DNA from: Hominenteromicrobium mulieris | Lineage (GTDB): Bacteria > Bacillota > Clostridia > Oscillospirales > Acutalibacteraceae | Assembly: GCA_021029595.1 (NCBI GenBank) | Contig: JAJJOY010000006.1 | Coordinates: forward strand, 62,001 to 126,000 | Length of the DNA stretch: 64,000 nucleotides | Direction: 5' to 3' | In this document: piece after piece, positions 35,800 to 44,553 of the stretch | How the letters are laid out: every line of letters begins with the position of its first letter | How positions within the stretch are numbered: position 1 is the stretch's first letter | Program-made: the position numbers and the translations under genes | The notes under the pieces: generated by a model | What the model saw: only the letters and a program-made list of their open reading frames with translations | Databases searched by the model: none | Told to the model about the DNA's origin: nothing

Positions 35800-36165
35800 A
35801 TGATTCATGCGTCCGGAGAGGATTATCTGGAGGCTGTGCTGGTTCTTCAAAAGAATCACGGTGCTGTCCGCTCTATTGATGTTGCACGGCGTGTTGGAGT
35901 TTCAAAAGCCAGTGTAAGCTATGCGGTGTCGGCTTTGCGTGAAGGGGGCTTTTTAACGGTAGATAGTGATTACGTTTTGCATTTGACCGAAACAGGCCGG
36001 AATGTTGCCGAAAAAATTTATGAGCGGCATCAGTTCTTTACAGAGCAATTTATCGCAGCTGGCGTTGACCCTGAAATTGCAGAGCGAGATGCTTGCCGGA
36101 TTGAACACGCCATCAGTCAGGACACCTTTGAAAAGATCCGGGATGCACACAAACAGGAAAAATAG
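35800..36165 (+). CDS. DtxR/MntR-like metal-dependent repressor
   Basis: A 121-residue protein opening with SGEDYLEAVLVLQKNHGAVR, the DtxR/MntR signature, followed by a winged helix (IDVARRVGVSKASVSYAVSA, LTETGRNVAEKIYERH) and a dimer helix with HxxE-type ligands (ACRIEHAISQDTFEKI). It lacks the C-terminal SH3-like domain, as MntR-type members do. It probably represses the transporter operon when its metal is plentiful. AAAGGAG favours ATG 35800 over the GTG at 35797. Confidence 0.85.
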   Translation: MIHASGEDYLEAVLVLQKNHGAVRSIDVARRVGVSKASVSYAVSALREGGFLTVDSDYVLHLTETGRNVAEKIYERHQFFTEQFIAAGVDPEIAERDACRIEHAISQDTFEKIRDAHKQEK

Positions 36166-36199
36166 GATACTAATGCCCGTCGTTCCAACTGTGCGGACA

Positions 36200-36240
36200 A
36201 GAGCAGCCAGTGGGGAAAATATAAGCCCACTGGCTGCTCT
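36200..36240. terminator. Hairpin closing the transporter operon
   Basis: Two 15-base perfect arms (36200-36214, AGAGCAGCCAGTGGG, and 36226-36240) flank an AT-rich loop. It lies between the plus-strand operon and the convergent XRE gene and probably works in both directions, though there is no long T-run. Confidence 0.7.
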
Positions 36241-36282
36241 ACATGAAAGACAATCATCGGCCCTTTTGTTTTCCCCTGTACA

Positions 36283-36600
36283 TCACTTCAGCTTATCTGC
36301 GCTCATGCACAGGTCTATGTACCGTTGCGACTCTTCTTCACCCTTTCCTGCAAAGTAATCAAGAACGCACTTGGCAACGGTCTGCGGCGCTCTATCGTGG
36401 AACACGATTCCATCCAGACTGATGTCCATTTCTTCTGAAATCAGCGCAACCGTTTCAAATTTCGGATTGCTCTTGCACTTTTCAATCTCAATGACAGTTC
36501 GGGTACACATATTAAGCCGTTCCGCTAATTCGCGCTGCGTGATCTTTTTCTGCTCCCGCTTTTCGCGAAGCTTTTGGGCGAACAGGTCAAGAAAGTTCAT
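36283..36600 (-). CDS. XRE-family HTH regulator
   Basis: A 105-residue protein with an N-terminal HTH_3 domain (KLREKREQKKITQRELAERL, NMCTRTVIEIEKCKSNPKFE) and a short C-terminal extension. GAGGTG lies six bases before the ATG. Next to the start is an inverted repeat CTCTAC...GTAGAG (36611-36628) that could be its own operator. It is divergent from the leader region at 36710 onward and may control the recombination module. Confidence 0.85.
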   Translation of the reverse strand: MNFLDLFAQKLREKREQKKITQRELAERLNMCTRTVIEIEKCKSNPKFETVALISEEMDISLDGIVFHDRAPQTVAKCVLDYFAGKGEEESQRYIDLCMSADKLK

Positions 36601-36709
36601 TGTAAATCACCTCTACTACATTGTAGAGTGAGCCTCAATTCACTTAAATACACATGAAGCTCACATTGAATGAGCCACAAATCATATTTAGCGAGTTGGA
36701 GGTAATTTT

Positions 36710-36742
36710 ATGATGTCACGGATGAACAGGAGATACTGCTAA
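36710..36742 (+). CDS. Ten-residue leader peptide candidate
   Basis: ATG ATG TCA CGG ATG AAC AGG AGA TAC TGC TAA encodes MMSRMNRRYC. A full GGAGG at 36698-36702 lies seven bases upstream, better than many real genes here. It is followed by several hairpins and two terminators before the sigma-like gene, the layout of a translational attenuator. Function inferred from arrangement only. Confidence 0.5.
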   Translation: MMSRMNRRYC

Positions 36743-36820
36743 GGCCGCTCGCGGTCATGTAAAAAAGCATAAGCACCGATTAGCCGTCCACTTCAAAAAG
36801 CACGCGGCTATCCCCCAGAC

Positions 36821-36858
36821 GAGCTGCACTCACGAAAGCGAGTTGCAGCTCTCTTTTT
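36821..36858 (+). terminator. Leader terminator 1
   Basis: GAGCTGCACTC pairs with GAGTTGCAGCTC across ACGAAAGC, followed by TCTTTTT. It is preceded at 36780-36810 by a second symmetrical segment (TAGCCG...CGGCTA) that could form an alternative structure. Lies 79 bases after the leader peptide. Confidence 0.75.
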
Positions 36859-36930
36859 ATGCGGTTTGGTTCATCCGTGATTTAGCCCCTCCCGGTACAG
36901 TATTCGTTACTCATGTTTTCACTCGCACGC

Positions 36931-36973
36931 AAGGCGCTCGTTCAGGTCATCATGCCTGTTCGAGCGCCTTTTT
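36931..36973 (+). terminator. Leader terminator 2
   Basis: AAGGCGCTCG pairs with CGAGCGCCTT around a 20-base loop, followed by TTTTT. A third stem, CGGTGTTGG/CCAACACCG, lies at about 36999-37037, just before the ribosome site of the sigma-like gene. Two terminators in series upstream of one gene indicate tight control by read-through. Confidence 0.7.
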
Positions 36974-37053
36974 ACGTTTTCCTGTCGGCTGTCGTTCTCC
37001 GCCGGTGTTGGTCTGGTTCACCACCCACCCAACACCGAAACGGAGGACATATT

Positions 37054-37527
37054 ATGTTTAACAGAAAGAGCAGCTATGCGCTGAACAAGAAAGACCCCAA
37101 CGCTATCGTTTACATGGATGCCAACGAAGCCATCATCCGCCTGACCCGCGAGGACTTTGCCAGCGAGGAAGAATTTCTGAAATGGAAGTCCCTGTCGGAT
37201 GCAGACTATCATGCTTCCGAGAAAGAGGATCATGTCTACGCTAATCATACCCTTGCACTGGACGAGCTTTCCGAGGAAGCAGCATCTATTCCCGCTGCGG
37301 ATATCTGCATGGAGCAGGCGCATGACCGGGTGGCGGAAATCCGCCGTAGCACCCAAAAGGTTACGCAAATCAGGAAGCACCTGACGGACACTCAGTTCCG
37401 CAGGATGTGGATGTATTTCGTGGATGGAATGACGATTGACGAGATTGGAAAAGTCGAAGGCGTGTCGCATCAGGCTATTTCTCTCAACATTACAGCAGCA
37501 ATCAGAAAAATCAAAAAATATTTCTGA
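37054..37527 (+). CDS. Sigma-70 region 4-like regulator
   Basis: A 157-residue protein. The C-terminal 55 residues are a sigma region 4-like HTH (HLTDTQFRRMWMYFVDGMTI, DEIGKVEGVSHQAISLNITA, AIRKIKKYF). The N-terminal part is acidic and not a canonical region 2. Proteins of this kind sit next to the recombinase cassette in Clostridia elements, resembling Tn916 Orf7-like regulators. CGGAGG precedes the ATG. Probable role: activating excision or transfer genes; not shown. Confidence 0.78.
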   Translation: MFNRKSSYALNKKDPNAIVYMDANEAIIRLTREDFASEEEFLKWKSLSDADYHASEKEDHVYANHTLALDELSEEAASIPAADICMEQAHDRVAEIRRSTQKVTQIRKHLTDTQFRRMWMYFVDGMTIDEIGKVEGVSHQAISLNITAAIRKIKKYF

Positions 37528-38107
37528 GGTTTTTCAAAAACACCTTGCAAAAGTGGCCCAAAATCGGCGATAGGTGAAGGGACATTCTCCACGAAGCCTT
37601 TCGTTGAACGTTGAAAACTGAATAGACCATGATGCAGGCACAAAACCCGCGTGATAGCGGCATAAGGTGCGCCGCCACGACGATGGCTTCAAGGAGGTGA
37701 TTCCGGAAAAGCCATCCGAGCGATCTACGCAGCCTTAGACCCGATTCGGCAAATCGGGCGCGATGACAGCGCGGCGGATAATGAAACTTGCTCACGCCCT
37801 CCCACAGACTTGAGGGGGAACCCTGCGGTATGCGCCAGCTCTTTGAGGCAGCGGTATCGTGGAGTTATGACAGCCCTGCCAAGGGCGGCCTGCATCATGC
37901 CCACTATCCGGGGCGCGTGGCAAATAGGATGGATCTTCTCAAATGGACAAGCAGAGCGGCTGCGCCGGTATTCGCCGTTATGTTATGTGGCTCCAATTCT
38001 ACCCGCGCAGCCGCCTCTCAAAGTCAGATACCATGCGCTGACGGCCTTTCCGTCAGCGCATTCATGTGACCTTGAGGAAACCCACCAAACCGAGAAAGGA
38101 GATCGCC
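37528..38107 (+). other. 580-base gap without a supported gene
   Basis: No convincing coding sequence. Two overlapping open frames (37788-38069 and 37810-38151) have no ribosome site and no recognisable family. The gap holds a near-consensus CAAGGAGGTGATTCC (from about 37690), a CCCGATT...AATCGGG inverted repeat near 37740-37758, and a perfect 12-base-arm hairpin ATGCGCTGACGG/CCGTCAGCGCAT at 38033-38061 without a T-run. It could hold a structured RNA or the recombination site of the element. Confidence 0.45.
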
Positions 38108-38332
38108 ATGATGCAGCCGACGCCAAACGAAACCCAAATCCACACGGATGAACTGGTGGACATCCGGGAAGTATCCGTAGACAAAAATCTTCCCAAGGAA
38201 GAACGCATTGTCGCCTTTATCCGCCAGATCAAAAATCCTTACCGCTTCCGCTGCGGCGATTTTGTGGTAAACGCCTGCTTTGCCGGGAACGGCGTTACGT
38301 TGGAGGAATGTCTGCAAGGCATTTTGCGCTGA
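38108..38332 (+). CDS. DUF6870-like small protein
   Basis: A 74-residue protein (LVDIREVSVDKNLPKEERIV, FIRQIKNPYRFRCGDFVVNA, GVTLEECLQGIL) typical of small proteins that precede serine recombinases in Clostridia elements; function unknown. AAAGGAG lies before tandem ATGs at 38108 and 38111; either may be used. It may act with the recombinases, for example as a directionality factor, but this is a guess from position. Confidence 0.72.
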   Translation: MMQPTPNETQIHTDELVDIREVSVDKNLPKEERIVAFIRQIKNPYRFRCGDFVVNACFAGNGVTLEECLQGILR

Positions 38333-38454
38333 GCGACATCCTCGCTTTTTTCCGCAGAGAGTGCTATGATCGGTGTGGAAAAGGATGAAAACCTAATAGC
38401 CAGATAACCACTCTTTTCATGCGGGAGCAGTCCGGGAGAAAGGAGTGCTTTTTC

Positions 38455-40089
38455 ATGCCTAAATACAAAGCTACCGCTTACATCCGCCTGTCCTACACCG
38501 ACGATCATTCCAGCGAAAGCGACAGCGTTTCCAATCAGCGCAAGCTCATTGAAAACTTTGTAGAGCGTAACCCGGATATTGAGGTCGTTTCCGAAAAGAT
38601 CGACGATGGATACAGCGGCATCATCTTTGACCGCCCCGCGTTCAAGGAAATGATGCAGGATGTCACCGATGGCAACATCAACTGCGTCATTGTAAAAGAC
38701 CTCTCCCGCTTAGGGCGCGAGTACATCGAAACAGGCCGGTATCTGCGCCGGGTATTCCCGGCCTACGGGGTGCGTTTCATCGCTATCACCGACAGCATCG
38801 ACACCGCCCACGACAGCGGCGATGATCTGACCGTATCGGTCAAGAACATTATGAATGAAGCCTACTGCCGGGACATTTCCATCAAGACCCGTTCTTCTCT
38901 GGACGTGAAGCGGCGCAATGGCGATTTCGTCGGCGCGTTCCCGGTGTACGGCTACATGAAAGCCGAGGACAACAAGAATTTGCTCGTCCCTGACCCCTAC
39001 GCTGCCCGCGTTGTCTGCGACATTTTCCGTATGCGGCTGGAGGGCGCAAGCGCCTCCAAGATCGCATCTGAGCTGAACCGGCTGGGTATTCTCTCCCCGC
39101 TGGCGTACAAGAAGAACAACGGTCTGCCCTACGCGAAAAAGGGCTACGCGGACAAAGCCGACTGCAAGTGGTCAGCAACCACCATCATCCGCATCTTGCA
39201 GGACGAAACCTATACCGGAACGCTGGTGCAGGGCAAACAGGGTACGCCGCATTACAAGATCAAGCAGATGGAGCAGCGCCCCGCCTCCGAGTGGGTGCGC
39301 GTCCCGGATGCCCATAAAGCGCTGATTGCCCGTCAGGATTTTGATCTGGTGCAGCGCATCAAGGGGCTGGATACCCGCACTTCTCCCAACGAGGACACGG
39401 TGTACCTGTTCTCCGGTATTCTGATCTGCGGGTGCTGCGGAAGCCGCATGACCCGCAAGACCAACCGTGCGAACGGCAAGGAGTACCACTACTATTATTG
39501 TCCTACCGGCAAGAAAAAGGGCTGCGCCCATCCGGTCATGCTGAAAGAAAGCAGCCTGATCGACTGTGTGCGGGACAGCCTGAAAGCCTATATCGGCAAT
39601 ATTGCTTCTCTGGAGGCGCTGCTGACCGGCATTGACCAGTCCAGCATCAATCAGGCGCTTGCCAAGGAATACAGCGACCACATTACCGACAACGAGCGCC
39701 GGTTGGAGCAGGTGCTGGAGTTCAAGGCACGGCTTTATGAGAGCCTTGTGGGAGGTATGCTTACCAAGGAAGAATACGCTTCCTATAAGGCAAAGTACAC
39801 CAAGCAGGCCGAGGACATCCGCGAGAGCATCCGCGTTCTCAAGGAAAAACTCACGGAGGTTTTGGAAAACCGGAGTGAGCGCAACCGCTGGATTTCACAG
39901 TTTACGCAGTTCTCCACGCTGGAAACCTTAGACCGCAGGGCGCTCATTCACATGGTACAGAGCATCCGCGTCCGTGGCAAAAAGGAGCTGGATATTACCT
40001 TTACCCATGAGGACGAATACAAAAAGGCGTTGCAGCTTTTGGCACTGGCAGCGCAGCAGAAAGATTACGAACAGAGAAAGGTGGGCTGA
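38455..40089 (+). CDS. Large serine recombinase 1
   Basis: A 544-residue site-specific recombinase. The resolvase domain has the nucleophile Ser13 in AYIRLS and the conserved VIVKDLSRLGREYIETGRYL. A recombinase domain follows (about 165-280), then a zinc ribbon (CGCCGSRM...YYYCPTGKKKGC) and a coiled-coil C-terminus. AAAGGAG at 38439-38445 precedes the ATG. It starts a three-gene cassette that integrates or excises the element. Confidence 0.92.
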   Translation: MPKYKATAYIRLSYTDDHSSESDSVSNQRKLIENFVERNPDIEVVSEKIDDGYSGIIFDRPAFKEMMQDVTDGNINCVIVKDLSRLGREYIETGRYLRRVFPAYGVRFIAITDSIDTAHDSGDDLTVSVKNIMNEAYCRDISIKTRSSLDVKRRNGDFVGAFPVYGYMKAEDNKNLLVPDPYAARVVCDIFRMRLEGASASKIASELNRLGILSPLAYKKNNGLPYAKKGYADKADCKWSATTIIRILQDETYTGTLVQGKQGTPHYKIKQMEQRPASEWVRVPDAHKALIARQDFDLVQRIKGLDTRTSPNEDTVYLFSGILICGCCGSRMTRKTNRANGKEYHYYYCPTGKKKGCAHPVMLKESSLIDCVRDSLKAYIGNIASLEALLTGIDQSSINQALAKEYSDHITDNERRLEQVLEFKARLYESLVGGMLTKEEYASYKAKYTKQAEDIRESIRVLKEKLTEVLENRSERNRWISQFTQFSTLETLDRRALIHMVQSIRVRGKKELDITFTHEDEYKKALQLLALAAQQKDYEQRKVG

Positions 40090-40091
40090 GC

Positions 40092-41750
40092 ATGGCAAGA
40101 AAAAGCAGAAAAGAAACGGCTGCGGTGACCGTTCAGGAGGCCGACGCCGCTTGCCGCGCCGCGATCTACGTCCGCCTTTCGGTGGAGGATACCCACACGC
40201 ACAGCGTATCCATTGAAACCCAGCAGATGATTATTGCCCGCTATCTGGAGCAGTACCCGGAGATCAGCGTGTACGATACCTACATCGACAACGGCGCGAC
40301 GGGGACAAACTTCCACCGTCCGGGCTTTCAGCAGATGCTCTCGGATATTGAGGCCGGTCATGTAAACTGCGTGATTGTCAAAGACCTTTCCCGTTTGGGA
40401 CGGAACACCATCGACACCGGCTATTACATCGAGCAGTATTTCCGCATCCGCAGCATCCGCTTTATTGCGGTCAACGAAAACTTCGACACCGCCAACCCGG
40501 AGGACGCCCATTCCGGTATCATTATCCCGCTGCGGAACATGATAAACGAAGCCTACGCTTTCGACATTGGGCGCAAGATCAGGGCGCAGCAGCGGCAGGC
40601 CATGAAAGACGGCAAATTCATCGGTGCGCGTACTCCCTACGGCTATCTGAAAGCCGAGGACGATTGCCACCAGCTTATCATCGACCCCGTTGCCGCCGTT
40701 GTGGTGCAGCGGATGTTCCGCTGGGCTTCCGAGGGTGCTGGCCTCAATACCATCGCCGTGCGGCTGAATGAAGCGGGCGTTCTCACTCCCAGCCACTATA
40801 AGAAGATGCAGGGCAAGATCACCCACGAAAATTTGCTCGGCAGCGGCAAGTGGCAAACCCGAACAGTCGGCGTTATTCTCCGCTCCGAGGTCTACACCGG
40901 AGATCTCGTTCAGGGGCAGACCAAAACCGTGGATCACCGGCAGGTCAAGGCCGATGCCGAGGAATGGACGGTGGTACGGGACACCCACGAGGCCATCATC
41001 AGCCGGGAACAGTTCGCGGCGGTGCAGGAAATTCTCAATCAGACGGCCAGCCGCGCCAAGACACGGGAGGTCAAAGCCTACACGCCGAATTTACTCAAAG
41101 GCAAGGTGTTTTGCGCCCATTGCGGCGGCAGCCTGCACCGGCAGCGGAATATCCGCAAGAAGTCCGACGATGTGTACTTCTACCATTGTCTGAGCAGGAG
41201 CCGAATCAGCAAGGATGCCTGCCCCGGCGTGACCATCCGCGAGGATGCGTTGCTGGATATGTTGGCAGATATGCTTCAGGACGCGCTTGATACGGCGCTG
41301 GGGCAATATACCCTCTCCCTTGCGGAGCTGCCCCGGCAGGCCGCTGACCGCGCCGAGCTGCGGGAGAAGATCACCAGCCGCAGGCAGGAAGTCCAGCGGC
41401 TTCGCGGTATCGTGCGGAGCTTATATGAAAACCTTGTGCAAGGCGTTCTTACCAAGGATGAATACTTCGACTACAAGGAGAAGTACGAAAGCCGCATTGC
41501 CGACCTCGCCGTGGAAATGGAACAGTTGGAGGATGGCCTGCGAACGATGGATGCTCAAACAGAGCAGCACCGGGCGCTGGAACAGGACGCCGCACAAATC
41601 AAGACCGACCGTGCGCTGACCGGCGCACTTATCGAGCGACTGATCGACCGCATTGAGGTATCCCACGACAAGCAGATTACGGTGCGCTATCGCTTCCAGA
41701 GCGAGTTTGAAACCTATGCGGAGGTGCTGGAACAATGCAGAAATATGTAA
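40092..41750 (+). CDS. Large serine recombinase 2
   Basis: A 552-residue recombinase starting two bases after recombinase 1. The nucleophile is Ser30 in IYVRLS, after a 20-residue N-terminal extension. VIVKDLSRLGRNTIDTGYYI, a zinc ribbon (CAHCGGSLHR...YHCLSRSRISKDAC) and a coiled coil are intact. The three recombinases are clearly different from each other, so they are not a recent triplication. Confidence 0.92.
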   Translation: MARKSRKETAAVTVQEADAACRAAIYVRLSVEDTHTHSVSIETQQMIIARYLEQYPEISVYDTYIDNGATGTNFHRPGFQQMLSDIEAGHVNCVIVKDLSRLGRNTIDTGYYIEQYFRIRSIRFIAVNENFDTANPEDAHSGIIIPLRNMINEAYAFDIGRKIRAQQRQAMKDGKFIGARTPYGYLKAEDDCHQLIIDPVAAVVVQRMFRWASEGAGLNTIAVRLNEAGVLTPSHYKKMQGKITHENLLGSGKWQTRTVGVILRSEVYTGDLVQGQTKTVDHRQVKADAEEWTVVRDTHEAIISREQFAAVQEILNQTASRAKTREVKAYTPNLLKGKVFCAHCGGSLHRQRNIRKKSDDVYFYHCLSRSRISKDACPGVTIREDALLDMLADMLQDALDTALGQYTLSLAELPRQAADRAELREKITSRRQEVQRLRGIVRSLYENLVQGVLTKDEYFDYKEKYESRIADLAVEMEQLEDGLRTMDAQTEQHRALEQDAAQIKTDRALTGALIERLIDRIEVSHDKQITVRYRFQSEFETYAEVLEQCRNM

Positions 41751-43261
41751 TCGCCCTCTACATCCGCCTCTCCATCGAGGATTACAAGTACGACAGCCTG
41801 AGCATTGAAAATCAGAGCCTTGTCCTCCACGAATACGCGGCTTCCATGCCCGAAGCCCTGAACGCGGAGATCACGGAGTTCATCGACAACGGATATAGCG
41901 GCACGAATTTTGAGCGTCCGCAGGTACAGAAGCTCATTGAGCTGGTACGGGCCAATCAGATCGACTGCATCATCGTCAAGGATTTTTCCCGCTTCGGACG
42001 AAACAGCATTGAAACCGGCTATTTCATCGAGCGTGTGTTCCCACTGTTCCATACCCGCTTCATTTCCATCAGCGACGATTTTGACAGCAGCAAATTCAAG
42101 GGTGACACCGGCGGCATGGACGTGGCGTTCAAGTATCTCATCAGCGAATATTACAGCCGCGATATGTCCATTAAAACCAAGAGCGCCAAGTACGCCAAGA
42201 TGCAGCGCGGCGAGTATCAGAGCAAAATCTGTCCCTACGGCTACCGCAAAAGCGCCGATGGCAGAATGGAGCCTGACCCGGAGGCTGCTGCCGTTGTGCA
42301 GCTCATCTTCCAGCTTGCCGCCGAGGGCATCAACGCCACCGCCATCACACGGGAGCTGTTCCGCAGAAGCATCCCTACCCCCGGCCAGTACAAAGCGGCG
42401 CACGGCAATCATACCCACGATATTTCCCGCTGCCACGGGATTTGGAGTGCATCCACCATTCTCCGCATTTTGGAGGACGAACGCTACACCGGCGTGTATA
42501 TGATCGGCAAGCGGGCGGTTCTCGAAGTAGGCGGCACCAGAAGCCGCCTGAAGGACAGAGAATCGTGGTACATCATCCCCGACCATCACCCGGCCATCGT
42601 CGAGAAAGCTGTGTTTGATACCGTGCAGGCCAGCCAGCTCCGCTTTTCCCAGCCCAACAAAAAGAAGCGGGACTACCCGCTGAAAGGCAAAGCCTTCTGC
42701 GGCTGCTGCGGTCATGCGCTATCCCGCACCATGCAGAAAACCTCGTACTATTACTGCCGCCATTCTGAGGCGGACGTTGAAAGCCGCTGCCACAAGATGC
42801 ACCTGAACGCCGCAGAGCTGGAACAGGCGGTATTCCTGACGCTGAAAAAGCAGTTGGAGGCCGCCGCACCGCTTGCCCCTGACGGTACGCTCCGGGTAGA
42901 TGCTTCCGTACCGGAACGCGCCGAATATGAGCAGCAGATTGAAACGCTGCAAGACGGCAAGCGCACACTTTACGAACGCTATCTCATGGGCGAGATCGAC
43001 CTGAACACCTACAAGGCGGAAAAGGCCGCGTGTGACGAGCTGCTTTTGAAAACGAAAAATGCCTATGCCGCAGTATTGGCACAGGCGAAACAGAAGCAGG
43101 ACGAACAGGCACGGCAGGACAGCCGCAAGGAAGCGTCCAAGGTGATTTTCGATGCGGACACGCTGACCACCGAGCTGGCCGAGCTGCTGATCGACCGGGT
43201 GCTGGTATATCCCGATAAGCGCATCGAGATCGCATACAAAATCCAGGACATTTTTGATTGA
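41735..43261 (+). CDS. Large serine recombinase 3
   Basis: A 508-residue recombinase overlapping recombinase 2 by 16 bases. Nucleophile Ser13 in LYIRLS; VKDFSRFGRNSIETGYFIER; zinc ribbon CGCCGHALS...YYCRHSEADVESRC. All catalytic parts are present. Having three full-length members in one transcript is characteristic of a group of Clostridia elements where more than one is needed for recombination; which does what here is unknown. Confidence 0.92.
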   Translation: MQKYVIALYIRLSIEDYKYDSLSIENQSLVLHEYAASMPEALNAEITEFIDNGYSGTNFERPQVQKLIELVRANQIDCIIVKDFSRFGRNSIETGYFIERVFPLFHTRFISISDDFDSSKFKGDTGGMDVAFKYLISEYYSRDMSIKTKSAKYAKMQRGEYQSKICPYGYRKSADGRMEPDPEAAAVVQLIFQLAAEGINATAITRELFRRSIPTPGQYKAAHGNHTHDISRCHGIWSASTILRILEDERYTGVYMIGKRAVLEVGGTRSRLKDRESWYIIPDHHPAIVEKAVFDTVQASQLRFSQPNKKKRDYPLKGKAFCGCCGHALSRTMQKTSYYYCRHSEADVESRCHKMHLNAAELEQAVFLTLKKQLEAAAPLAPDGTLRVDASVPERAEYEQQIETLQDGKRTLYERYLMGEIDLNTYKAEKAACDELLLKTKNAYAAVLAQAKQKQDEQARQDSRKEASKVIFDADTLTTELAELLIDRVLVYPDKRIEIAYKIQDIFD

Positions 43262-43269
43262 GGTGGCAG

Positions 43270-44436
43270 TCATGAAAATCGCTTTCTATTGCAGAGTGGA
43301 CGGACAGGGCTTTGGCTTTGTCCTCCCCGATGAAGCTGACAAGCTCCGCGAGTTTTTCGCCGAGCATCAGGATAAGCCTGCGCTTGAAAATCCATCAAGC
43401 GCAAGCTAAAAATTTTTGTCGTGTGCTTGACATACGGGTGACGCAGATCGTGAAAGCGCATCCGGCGCAAACCGTGACTCTCCAGAAATTTCGGAAATGC
43501 GTTGGTCAGGTATTCCACCCGCATCCGCTCGCCCAACTCATCCACGAATACAAAGCCATCGTATTCATAGTTGTAGCAGTTGCCGCAGACCTGCTTGTTC
43601 AGTTCCTGCGCCTCTTTCACCTGCATAAAGTATTCCCGGAAGCTGCCGATGAGCGGCAGGGTGCGCAGACTGGACTTGGTCTTGGCGGACTGCTGTTCAA
43701 TTTCCGCCTGCTTGCCATCAAGAGTAATGGTCGTAACGGTTCGTATGACTGAAATCGTTCCACGCTCAAAGTCGATGGCGTCCCACTTCAATCCCAACAC
43801 TTCACCCCGACGGAATCCATAAAAAGCGGCCACCAGCACCGGCAGCTCCAGCTTGGTGCCCCGGAGAGCTTCAAACATCTTCTGCATTTCCTCTGCCGAA
43901 AGGAAAACCGGCTGAAAGCTGTTTTTTCTGGGCCGGTCCACTTTGTCCGCCACATTCTGGATCAGCATATCGGTCTTGACCGCATATTTCAGCGCCGAGT
44001 GGATAATCGCGTGATAGTGGATGACCGTATTCGGTTTTACCTTTCTGAGCATTTCGGAATAAAACATCTGCAAGTGTCTGGCTTCCAGCTCCCGCAAGGT
44101 CAGATTCCTCTGGCGGAAGTACGGTCCGACTGGCATCTTGATCATTGCGGCGTAAGAACTGTATGTTGCCACAGCCAGCCGCCCTTTGGCAATTTCCAGC
44201 CATTCCAGCAGATAATCGGCAAACAGCATATCGCTGCTCAGGTCGCCCACCTCTTTGGGCGGCTCAAACTCCGCCCGGAGCTTTGCAAGCTCGGCTTCGG
44301 CTTTGCGCTTGTTGCCCTTTTCGGGAAGCCCCAGTGCGATCCATTTCGTTTTCCGCTGCCCTCCGGCGTTTCTATAGTTCAGCACGGCGTAATACCTGCC
44401 GTTTTTCAATGTCAGATGTCCTGCTACCAATTTCAT
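43270..44436 (-). pseudogene. Tyrosine integrase truncated by ICE insertion
   Basis: The reading frame is 388 codons, but only the first ~333 are integrase. The SAM-like core-binding domain (about 60-165), the box I arginine in FYGFRRGEVLGLKW (about 203) and HDLRH at about 329-333 are intact. The remaining box II residues and the nucleophilic Tyr are gone. The last ~55 codons are read from the ends of recombinase 3 and the small gene at 43272, so the inner element entered this gene at 43410-43437. The product should be inactive. The missing 3' part is expected at the element's other end, left of the window. Confidence 0.88.
43272..43409 (+). CDS. Small protein at the element end
   Basis: A 45-residue frame starting 10 bases after recombinase 3 with GAGGTGG as ribosome site: KIAFYCRVDGQGFGFVLPDE, then a charged helix. 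It is the last gene of the inner element. Its final codons lie at or next to the junction with the interrupted integrase (43410-43437). Function unknown. Confidence 0.6.
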   Translation: MKIAFYCRVDGQGFGFVLPDEADKLREFFAEHQDKPALENPSSAS

Positions 44437-44553
44437 CTCCTCCTGTCCTTTGTATTTGCAGAACAGAACTCCAAACCGACAGCATCAGTATACCATCGGT
44501 TTGGGGTTCTCTCTATTCTGCGATTTGTTTGATTACAGCCGCATCAATACGAA

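Noticed and set aside
37788-38151. Two overlapping proteins in the gap before the recombinases
   Set aside because: No ribosome site, no family, mutually exclusive frames; treated as non-coding.
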